Positions 33,567 to 40,887 of a stretch of 64,000 nucleotides of DNA are shown piece after piece (position 1 is the first letter of the stretch; every line of letters starts with the position of its first letter). The DNA lies in contig JAXDFZ010000007.1 in the NCBI GenBank assembly GCA_034665305.1, positions 62,001 through 126,000 of the forward strand, read 5' to 3'. The position numbers and the translations under genes were made by a program. This DNA comes from DASXRU01 sp034665305. Lineage in GTDB: Bacteria > Acidobacteriota > Blastocatellia > Pyrinomonadales > Pyrinomonadaceae. The notes under the pieces were generated by a model. That model was given only the letters and a program-made list of their open reading frames with translations, ran no database searches and had not been told where the DNA came from.

Positions 33567-34400
33567 TCATTCAATTTTCAAGCCTTCGCTTAGGCTTTCG
33601 CCAGAAGACACATCCCTAAGGCGGCGGAGCAGGTCAGCGGTAAGCTTTTCGGGAGTTAGTTCACTTTGAACGAACATCGCGATACTCAAGATACCTCCGA
33701 GAATTAGAATCATGTAAAGAAAGGCCAAGAAGGTTTCTACTATCGCTACAGCTTGAGCGTCAAGGGTTTCAGGAGCATGGTTTCCGTCCCCAAGACTTTG
33801 AAAAATGACCAGATGGTAGTACAGCAAATGCAGATTAACACCGGCAAAGCTTCTTTCCTCAAAACAAGCGTGCCGGTATGGACTCCGTTCTGATCCGCAG
33901 TACATATGTATTCGGACTAGACCCATTGTCACGAATCCGAAACATAAAGCTGTCAGCAGAAAATTCAAGAAGGTTCGCCACAGCAATATCGCCGCAATTC
34001 TCGGAAAAGGGCGTTTATTCTCAAAATCGTCAAAGAATTTTTCTGCCAGACGTTTCACATCACTTTCATTTCCCTCAACATTGATACTCTCGTCTTCTGC
34101 GCGACATATCGCGGCATCCAGTTCAGAGTCTATCTTTCTTACAAGCGAGAGTCTTTTTCCTAGAGCCGCCACTAGCACAGAAGCAACATAACAAACGCTA
34201 TCCACACACAAGAAAGTGATAAGCAAACCCGAGAACACGATTGATGAAATGGCCGACTCAGGAAGTCGATGACTATTGAACGCTAGAAAACTGGAGAGAA
34301 GGCTGATCGCGAGTAATGCCAAGACCATGACACGTCTGATCTTCGGATTACCATAAAAGCCGAGATGGTTCTTTAGCCACACGAACAGTTTGTTATACAT
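33567..34400 (-). CDS. Four-helix membrane protein with potassium-channel-like pore region
   Basis: 277 residues with helices at about 24-42, 50-80, 135-162 and 216-244. Between the last two helices, residues 190-212 (HLLYYHLVIFQSLGDGNHAP) align by eye with the pore loop of two-helix potassium channels (YFSxVTxTTxGYGDxxP), and the next helix (AVAIVETFLAFLYMILIL) resembles the channel inner helix. The filter TxGYGD is changed to SLGDGN, so normal K+ selectivity is doubtful. A cytoplasmic loop of about 55 residues joins helices 2 and 3, and an amphipathic tail follows helix 4. It sits between the first receiver (3-base gap) and the kinase (13-base gap). Channel identity is an inference. Confidence 0.62.
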   Translation of the reverse strand: MYNKLFVWLKNHLGFYGNPKIRRVMVLALLAISLLSSFLAFNSHRLPESAISSIVFSGLLITFLCVDSVCYVASVLVAALGKRLSLVRKIDSELDAAICRAEDESINVEGNESDVKRLAEKFFDDFENKRPFPRIAAILLWRTFLNFLLTALCFGFVTMGLVRIHMYCGSERSPYRHACFEERSFAGVNLHLLYYHLVIFQSLGDGNHAPETLDAQAVAIVETFLAFLYMILILGGILSIAMFVQSELTPEKLTADLLRRLRDVSSGESLSEGLKIE

Positions 34401-34403
34401 GTC

Positions 34404-34823
34404 TTACTCGTCGCGAGTCTTAATCTCGTCAAGTCTTAAAGGCTCTAGGAGCTTTTCAGCTCGAGGGAATGGTATTTTGGGGAGGGCAAGAGCAGCACCT
34501 AGTCGTTCGGCTCTCTTCTTATTCTCGTCTTTTGGATCTCTCCCTATAAATTTAGAGCAGACAACGACGGGAATATTTTTTAGGTCCTCCGTCTCTTTCA
34601 ACCCTCCTAGCACACGAAATCCCGAATCAATATCTTCTTCAAGGAGTAGGTCGAGAATGATGAGGTCGGGTTTGAATCGCTTGATAGCTCTTCTAATTCT
34701 CTCGTCTAGGAATGGAGAGCCTGTCACCGATTGCAATTCGACTTCGACTTTAGTCGAGAGCGACCTCAGGAACTCAATCTGGCTCTCTCTCGAATCTTCT
34801 ATGATCGTAACTCGAAGGGCCAT
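34404..34823 (-). CDS. Stand-alone response-regulator receiver (RR-A), first gene of the operon
   Basis: 139-residue receiver without output domain, related in style to RR-B. The acidic pair is E9/D10 (TIIEDS), phosphoacceptor D58 (PDLIILDLLLEED), switch Ser in PVVVCSKFIG and lysine in LALPKIPFP. A 10-residue expansion after the second helix mirrors that in RR-B, so the pair probably arose by duplication. ATG 34823 is preferred, with ggagaggag directly upstream; a longer frame starting at 34853 lacks a better site. Three bases separate it from the membrane-protein gene. Most likely a phosphotransfer partner of the histidine kinase. Confidence 0.82.
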   Translation of the reverse strand: MALRVTIIEDSRESQIEFLRSLSTKVEVELQSVTGSPFLDERIRRAIKRFKPDLIILDLLLEEDIDSGFRVLGGLKETEDLKNIPVVVCSKFIGRDPKDENKKRAERLGAALALPKIPFPRAEKLLEPLRLDEIKTRDE

Positions 34824-35284
34824 CTCCTCTCCAGTCCTCTGCGTTATTGCCATGGATCGGGCAGCCTTCCTTCCCTCACCATCCCAATATAGGCAATTGG
34901 CTGCGCTGGCGTAGCAGCCTGCGATACTAAACTAAGGGAACTGAGTGTAATGAGCTTCTTCCGCTCACCATATTGCTTGCAGTTGGCTATTTCGCCTCTT
35001 TCCTTACCGTCAACATGTGAAGACGCTGGGAAAGGTGCTCAGGCTCTTAAATCATCTTTTCATATTGAGATCAATCGCTGTAGTGAATAGTGAGACTTGG
35101 CTTCGATTTCGAGTTCCGAAGTCATGAGAGAACTCGGCCTGGTAGAAATGCTTGCGAGGCGGCGGGACTGTATTCCAGATACACGGAGTTAGTCAAGAAA
35201 AAAGTGTCTCAGTGAGCAGTAAGCCGTGCGCGGTGGGCAGTCAGCAGTGGGCGGTGGGCGATGAGCAGTGGGCTGAAGATCTTA
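34824..35284. other. Upstream region of the AT-rich operon, with a nine-unit heptamer tract
   Basis: Contains no supported gene. The operon promoter (minus strand) should lie in the right part of 34824-35200; two diverged direct copies of a segment reading ttcc.ctcaccat...caattggct / ttccgctcaccat...cagttggct occur near 34869 and 34967. From 35210 to 35272 nine consecutive 7-mers (cagtgag cagtaag ccgtgcg cggtggg cagtcag cagtggg cggtggg cgatgag cagtggg) mark the junction with the GC-rich DNA. Confidence 0.6.
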
Positions 35285-35961
35285 TCACCGAGATTCCCAG
35301 AGGTCGTTGATGGCGTTTACTTGATCTCTGACTCGGGCTCGGGCTCGGGCTTCTGCACGGTAGATGCCTTTGTTAAGGAGCTCGTCGTAATTCGTTTCGC
35401 GGTGGCGGATGTGGGCTAGGACGGCTAGGCGGATGGCTTCGGGGGCGAAACTTTTGGCGGCGGCGGAGCGGCCGGTGCGGCCGGTGTATTTGCGGCAGGC
35501 GTGTTCGACGATTTCTTGTTCGCGGTTGGGTGGGCAGTTGGGGAATAGCTCGCGCACGCGTTGGGCGAAGGTTTGGATGTATTGCTCGTCTCTTCGGCGC
35601 GGCGCTTTTGTTCGCGCTCTTTACGCCTCGCGCGGGCTTCGCTGTCGGCGAGGCATTCTGATTCGGCTTGCTCAAGGGCTTTTTCTTCTACCAACAGTCC
35701 CTGGCGTTCGTAATGTTTTCGGGCTGTGCTCCATTTCAAGACTATAGCGGAGAGCGTTGAATGTTTGCGGGCGCGGCGGGTTAGGGCGGCGTCGCCGCTG
35801 GGGAGGAAATAGAGATGATCGATATCGCCGCAGGAAAGGCATAACGCGCCTTTCTCTCGGTTGATAGTGATCCAGGCTTGGCGGCCTAACTCTTCTTTGC
35901 ACTCGTCGCAGGTGGAGGTGCGGGTTGAGATGAAGACTTTGATTTCTTCATTGCCGGGCAT
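35285..35961 (-). pseudogene. DUF2293-domain protein, frameshifted
   Basis: Two overlapping minus-strand frames form one protein of about 225 residues. The first (from ATG 35961) has CDECKEELGRQAWITINREKG and ALCLSCGDIDHLYFLPSGD, a zinc-ribbon-like front, then helical KREREQKRR. The second continues EQYIQTFAQRVRELFPNCPP and EIVEHACRKYTGRTGRSAAA, the DUF2293 core. The shift lies near 35590; past it the first frame turns into Ser/Pro/Ala-rich nonsense. DUF2293 proteins have no established function. Either a recent pseudogene or a one-base sequence error. Confidence 0.75.
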
Positions 35962-36078
35962 GGCGGGATTTTAGCAGCGGTTAAGTGGGATGGAGTCCGA
36001 ACTAAGGAAGCTTGTCGAGGAGACGCAGTCAGGAACCGCTGCTTGGCCAGCGCTCTTGAGTAGATTGCTTCAGATAAA

Positions 36079-36196
36079 GGAAGCGGGGGCAAGCCCACCT
36101 TCCTGACTGCAAGTTATCTGAGTTGTGTAACAGCGCTAGAGATCCTTACGGCGAGCAACAACGGCAAACCCACCCGCTATCGCAGGCGGTACTGAC
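36079..36196. repeat. Two dispersed elements in one gap
   Basis: 36079-36112 is a single arm of the gcgggggcaagccgccc family (aagcgggggcaagcccacc, then ttcctgactgcaag). 36169-36196 is a cccgctatcgcaggcggtac element, inverted relative to the copy at 27561-27587. Confidence 0.7.
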
Positions 36197-36232
36197 GCCG
36201 CTCTTGGACTTGACGCCTACCGCTAGGGGCTA

Positions 36233-37323
36233 ATGCAGTCGGCACGCCTTGGCGCGAGCGTCAATAATTGCGGGCAACTAATATCGGGGCGCGTGATTGA
36301 TGGGTTTGGTAACGGCATTAGTGGGGCGACGGTGACGTTGAGTGGGACGCAGGCGGATGTGACGGTTGCTGATAGCGCGGGGAATTATTCTTTCTCGAAT
36401 TTGGCGGCGGGCGGGAATTACATTTTGTCGCCGTCGAAGGCGGGGCAGTATACGGCGTTTGCTGCGTCGGTCGGTAATTTGAGTCGTGATGTGTCGAAGA
36501 ACTTGCGGCTTGATCCTTATATTCGAGCGGATGCGCGCGTGGCGGACGGTTCCGGGAATGGAATTGCGGGAGTAGGAGTTCAAATCAACAGCGCGACGTT
36601 TGGATTGCCGCAGACCAACTCGGTGGGAAACGTGAGCCTGGCGCTCGCCGTAGCGGCGACGGGAAATACGATGGTCACGCTCACGCCGCAGAAACCTGGC
36701 TACACTTTCGTTCCGTCTTCCAGGACGTTGAGCAGCGACAATGGCAATCAGTCAGTTGCCTTCCGTGCCGTGGTTTCGACCACGCCACCGAGTTTTATTC
36801 AGTTCAGCGCGTCCAGTTATTCGATTGGAGAAGGCGACGGGAGTGCGAGGATTACGGTAACGCGCTGGAACAGAGCACCATTAACTATGCGAATGAATTT
36901 GTTCAAGGCGGTGCGTTTGCGAATTTGTATCCCGTGGGGATGACGCCGGCAGACTTCGTCAATAAACTTTTTGATACTTCGGGATTGACGGGAGCGAGCT
37001 TCGTTGCGCTGCGTGACTTAAAAATTCAGTCGCTGACCGACGGCAGCAAGACGCGCGCGCAGGTGCTGCTGGATGTGATTGAGATTCCGGAGTTCAAAGC
37101 CCGCGCTTTCAATCCGGCGTTTGTCTTGATGCAATACTACGGTTACCTGCGCAGAGACCCGGAGCCGGATGGTTATGCGTTCTGGCTGAATGTCTTGAAC
37201 AACAAGTTGCCGAACGACATGAGCGGCTATCGGGCGATGGTTTGTGGGTTCCTGACTTCGGCGGAGTACCAGGATCGGTTTAGCCCGGTGCGGACGCATT
37301 CGAATGCGGAGTGTGGGCCGTAA
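36233..37323 (+). pseudogene. Remnant of a large surface protein (Cna-B-like, Calx-beta, DUF4214)
   Basis: Three pieces of a typical acidobacterial exported repeat protein lie in two frames. Frame one gives carboxypeptidase-regulatory-like folds (SGRVIDGFGNGISGATVTLSG and a second copy after ADARVADGSGNGIAGVGV) and then the first strand of a Calx-beta domain (SSYSIGEGDGSARITVTR). There the frame is lost. From about 36860 another frame supplies a DUF4214 end: LEQSTINYANEFVQGG, YPVGMTPADFVNKLF, FVLMQYYGYLRRDPEPDGYA, then a Cys-ending tail. An internal deletion with frameshift seems to have fused the Calx-beta start to the DUF4214 domain. No signal peptide is seen, so the 5' end is probably lost too. 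Confidence 0.72.
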
Positions 37324-37325
37324 TT

Positions 37326-37353
37326 GGTGGGCAGTGGGCGGTGGGCAGTTCGC
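37326..37353. repeat. Heptamer tract after the surface-protein remnant
   Basis: Four 7-mers (ggtgggc agtgggc ggtgggc agttcgc), same words as the 35210-35272 tract, with no inverted partner found. Confidence 0.7.
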
Positions 37354-37633
37354 AGAATCACGTGAGGCAGTCCAGCTTTATCACCGCAAGAGTTCAAGGA
37401 CCAGATTTCCGAATTTCAATAGGGCGCCACTCGCGGGCGCCCTTTTTTGCGGCCGATTTTCTTCAAGACTACCCAACTACATCCGATCGCTCCGCGGTAC
37501 ATTTGACGCTATGGTGTTTGTTTTTAGGCTGAACGTGCCTGGCTAGTTTAAGTTTTACTTGCAGGTCGGCCGTTGTTTTAGCGGAAAGTTGCTGGAAGAT
37601 TAAGTCAGGCCCGCCAGCGGTTCTGACAGGTGG

Positions 37634-37639
37634 TACAAT
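37634..37639 (+). promoter_or_regulatory. Candidate -10 box of the first membrane kinase
   Basis: tacaat 12 bases before the ATG, inside a block (tggtacaatccgccgccaa) repeated exactly at the same distance before the second kinase (40867-40885). No good -35 is visible. The spacing would give a leader of only a few bases, so a leaderless or near-leaderless message is possible. Confidence 0.45.
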
Positions 37640-37651
37640 CCGCCGCCAACG

Positions 37652-40495
37652 ATGCGTTGCCCCCACTGTCAAAATAAGGTTCCCAAAGACGCCACGTCTT
37701 GTCCTGCCTGCGCGACGTCCATTGACGATGCGGCCACGCGGCGGTTGGGAGCAGGAGGCAGACAGCAGGGGGAGTCGGCAGGAGCAGGGGCACCTCACGC
37801 TCCGCGCAGCAACACCACTTCTTCATTCGATTCCATTGATGATGCGCGGTTCGTGCCGGGGACGATGCTTTCCGAGCGGTACCGCATCGTGGGCCTGCTT
37901 GGCAAAGGCGGGATGGGTGAAGTCTATCGCGCCGACGATCTGAAACTGGGCCAACCGGTCGCGCTCAAATTCCTTCCCGATCATTTATTGAAAGACGCCG
38001 CTGCCGTGGCCCGGTTTCATCGCGAAGTGCGCGTCGCGCGCCGCGTCTCTCATAAAAACGTTTGTCGAGTTTATGACATTGGAGAAGTTGACGGGCATCA
38101 CTTCCTCTCGATGGAATACATCAAGGGCGAGGAGCTGTCTTCGTTCATGCGGCGCATCGGGCGTTTACCGAATGACAAAGCGATTCAGATTGCCCGGCAG
38201 ATGTGCGCCGGCCTGGCGGCGGCGCATGACGTCGGCGTGCTGCACCGCGATCTGAAACCGTCAAACGTCATGATTGATGAAGACGGCAACGCGCGCATCA
38301 CCGATTTTGGCTTGGCCGGACTGTCGGAGGATTTTAACCAGGAAGAAATGGGCGCAGGCACGCCCGCCTACATGTCGCCCGAGCAACTGGAGCGGCAAGC
38401 CGTCACGGTTCGCAGTGACATTTATTCGCTGGGCCTGGTGCTCTATGAACTCTTCACCGGCAGTCGAGCTTTCGAAGCTGCAACGCTGGGCGAGTTATTG
38501 CGTTTACGTCGCAGCGATACGACTCCTACCACGCCGTCAGACATAGTTAAGGACATCGATCCGGTTATCGAGAGAGTGATCGACCGTTGCCTGCAAAAGA
38601 ATCCGGCGCAGCGGCCCGCGTCTGCATTGCAAGTTGCAGCAGCGCTGCCTGGCGGCGATCCGATTGCTGCCGCACTCGCTGCCGGTGAAACGCCTTCGCC
38701 GGAAATGGTTGCGGCCACTCCGCGGCAGGGAGCGCTTCGTCCCGTCATAGCGCTCGCGATGTTTGTTTCTCTGTTGTTCGGGTTGGCTCTGGTGGCCTGG
38801 TTCGCGCCGCAGGTGGAGTTGTACGGCTTTTTGCCGTTGGAAAAGTCGCCGGAAGTTCTACGCGAGCGGGCGCGCGAGGTCATTCACAAACTTGGTAGCG
38901 ATGGGCCGGCAACCGACGAAATGCAGAGCTTCGAACATCATACGGCTCCGCTCCAATACATGGCGCGAACCGATCAACGGCCCAACCGCTGGGAGGATTT
39001 GCGGGACGGTCAGCCGACGCCGCTGGAGTTTTGGTACCGGAGATCCCCGGACTATTTTTCCGGTTTTGATTATTTTCGAAATTCCTGGACCAACCCACCG
39101 CCGACCATTTCGGGTATGGCGGGAGTGAGACTGGATCCGCGCGGCAGGTTGTTGAGTTTCTATGCGGTTCCGCCGCAGGTCGATTTAGTCACTAGTCGGG
39201 ATAAAGAGGTTTCGGGTTCCGGGTTTCAGGTTCCAGGACAGGCGGCGGGCCAAAGTCCAGCGTCCAATGTCCAAAGTCCGGATAATGATTTTAAGAAATC
39301 CGCAATGGCAAATCCGCCATCGGCAATCATTCCGGACTGGTCGATCGCATTCAACGAAGCCGGTATGAACATTGCCGACTTCAAACCAGCCGCGTCGCAG
39401 TGGGCGCCGCTTTACATGAATGATTCCCGCCTCGCGTGGGAGGGGGTGTATCCCGATCAGCAAAACATTCCGATTCGGGTTGAGGCTGCAAGTTATCGCG
39501 GTCACCCGGTTTCGTTCGAGATCGTCAACCCCTGGGACAAACCCGAGCGACAGAATCCCGCAAAATTTCCAGCGGCAATCAAGGCGCTCATTACTCTTCT
39601 GGTGAGCGTTTTCGTTCTGGTCTTAATCGGCAGCGTGCTGCTGGCGATCAAAAACTTTCGCCTGGGGCGTGGTGATCGTAAAGGCGCGCTACGGCTGGCG
39701 TTCTTCATTTTTTCGCTGACCATGATCTCGCGCCTCTTTACGGCACATCACGCTCCTGTAATTGACGAGTTTTTTACTCTCTTGAACGGGTTACAGGACG
39801 CGGTGTTCGCGGGCGGCTTCTTTTGGGTGCTTTATGTAGCTCTCGAGCCGTTTGTGCGCAAGCGTTGGCCCAACCGTATTGTTTCGTGGGCCCGCCTGTT
39901 GGCCGGCGATTTTCGCGACCCAATGGTCGGCCGCGACGTTCTGATGGGCGCGGTCTTCGGCATCGGCATCACGCTCTGGCAATTGTTCTTTCACTCCGCG
40001 CGTCGATGGATGGGCGACGCAACGCTTACGCCGGTGCCTGAACCGAATATTTGGAATCTCGGCATGGGCAGGTTTGTGGGCGCCGTGGCTGAACAACTTA
40101 CGACGCCGCTGCTGAATTCGTTTGAGTTTCTCTTCTTCATACTCTTGCTGGCGCTATTGTTCCGGCGTGACTGGCTGGCCTTCATCGGGGGATGGGTAAT
40201 GTTTACTGCCGGTCTCGCTTTCCTCGGCGGCAATACCGCCTTCAGTTGGATCGGTGCTGCAGTCGCCGCCGGCATCACGACGTTTGTGCTTTACCGTTAT
40301 GGAATCCTGGTGATGTTGAGCGCCCTGCTTTATCTGCATCTCTATCTCGAGTTTCCTGCGACTACACAGATAACAGCGTGGTACGCGACCGGCTTTCTTT
40401 TGAACTTGATCCTGCTTATCGCGCTGGCCTTCTATGCTTTTCATGCAAGCCTCGCCGGCCAGAGAGTTTTCGGTGGGAAGCTGCTGCAGGAATGA
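37652..40495 (+). CDS. Membrane-anchored serine/threonine protein kinase with N-terminal zinc ribbon (paralogue A)
   Basis: 947 residues. Zinc ribbon (CPHCQNKVPKDATSCPAC) at the N-terminus, kinase domain at about 75-340 (GLLGKGGMGEVYRADD, VALKFLP, LHRDLKPSNVMID, ITDFGLAG, GTPAYMSPEQ), a membrane helix near 365-385, an extracytoplasmic region of about 260 residues, and then about eight helices in the last 300 residues. LYVALEPFVRKRWPNRIVSW in the tail is repeated in paralogue B. Residues about 519-556 are translated 7-bp repeats (GSGFQVPGQAAGQSPASNVQ) absent from paralogue B. Predicted to phosphorylate cytoplasmic Ser/Thr in response to an envelope signal. About 400 bases separate it from paralogue B. 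Confidence 0.92.
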   Translation: MRCPHCQNKVPKDATSCPACATSIDDAATRRLGAGGRQQGESAGAGAPHAPRSNTTSSFDSIDDARFVPGTMLSERYRIVGLLGKGGMGEVYRADDLKLGQPVALKFLPDHLLKDAAAVARFHREVRVARRVSHKNVCRVYDIGEVDGHHFLSMEYIKGEELSSFMRRIGRLPNDKAIQIARQMCAGLAAAHDVGVLHRDLKPSNVMIDEDGNARITDFGLAGLSEDFNQEEMGAGTPAYMSPEQLERQAVTVRSDIYSLGLVLYELFTGSRAFEAATLGELLRLRRSDTTPTTPSDIVKDIDPVIERVIDRCLQKNPAQRPASALQVAAALPGGDPIAAALAAGETPSPEMVAATPRQGALRPVIALAMFVSLLFGLALVAWFAPQVELYGFLPLEKSPEVLRERAREVIHKLGSDGPATDEMQSFEHHTAPLQYMARTDQRPNRWEDLRDGQPTPLEFWYRRSPDYFSGFDYFRNSWTNPPPTISGMAGVRLDPRGRLLSFYAVPPQVDLVTSRDKEVSGSGFQVPGQAAGQSPASNVQSPDNDFKKSAMANPPSAIIPDWSIAFNEAGMNIADFKPAASQWAPLYMNDSRLAWEGVYPDQQNIPIRVEAASYRGHPVSFEIVNPWDKPERQNPAKFPAAIKALITLLVSVFVLVLIGSVLLAIKNFRLGRGDRKGALRLAFFIFSLTMISRLFTAHHAPVIDEFFTLLNGLQDAVFAGGFFWVLYVALEPFVRKRWPNRIVSWARLLAGDFRDPMVGRDVLMGAVFGIGITLWQLFFHSARRWMGDATLTPVPEPNIWNLGMGRFVGAVAEQLTTPLLNSFEFLFFILLLALLFRRDWLAFIGGWVMFTAGLAFLGGNTAFSWIGAAVAAGITTFVLYRYGILVMLSALLYLHLYLEFPATTQITAWYATGFLLNLILLIALAFYAFHASLAGQRVFGGKLLQE
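39209..39320 (+). repeat. Heptamer repeats inside the kinase coding sequence
   Basis: Four 7-mers at 39209-39236 (gtttcgg gttccgg gtttcag gttccag) and four at 39253-39280 (aagtcca gcgtcca atgtcca aagtccg), with further tccgcaa/tggcaaa/tccgcca words to about 39320. They are in frame and encode a low-complexity insertion in the extracytoplasmic part. Confidence 0.8.
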
Positions 40496-40562
40496 GAGGA
40501 AGAGCGAATCAGGGAATGAAGGAAGCAAGGTTCCAGGTGCCGGTACCGCGAAGCGGTTACGC

Positions 40563-40790
40563 CCTCCAGCCCAGGGTTGGCGCGCTTCGCGACTAGCTTG
40601 GGAGGGGAAGGGTTACGAGTCCAACCCGAACAGGGTTGTGTCGGATCTCGACGGTTCGATTACGATTACGACCGGCACACGTCTCAAGCGCTTACCCCTA
40701 ACGAAAAGAGACGCAACCCCGTTGGGGTTGCGGTCATTCGATGCTCGCTACCCAGGGTAGCCGCGAAACGCGCCAACCCTGGGCTGGAGG
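40563..40790. repeat. Inverted element between the kinase paralogues
   Basis: A perfect 22-bp inverted pair (40563-40584 and 40769-40790; cctccagcccagggttggcg and reverse complement) with an inner hairpin cgcaacccc/ggggttgcg at 40712-40732. The gap from 40496 to 40887 has no gene. Confidence 0.8.
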
Positions 40791-40869
40791 ACGTAGCCGC
40801 TTTGCAGTAGGTAAGCGCATAACCACGCGAACTGGGAAGCGCTTCCTAAAATCTCTGCCAGCAGGATGG

Positions 40870-40875
40870 TACAAT
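40870..40875 (+). promoter_or_regulatory. Candidate -10 box of the second membrane kinase
   Basis: tacaat 12 bases before ATG 40888, in the same conserved block as at 37634. Confidence 0.45.
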
Positions 40876-40887
40876 CCGCCGCCAATA

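Noticed and set aside
35210..35272. CRISPR or iteron-type origin
   Set aside because: Nine directly adjacent 7-mers without spacers; no replication gene or AT-rich unwinding region next to it.
28557..35272. Prophage or IS origin of the AT-rich block
   Set aside because: No integrase, transposase, phage structural gene or flanking direct repeat was seen; only base composition supports transfer.
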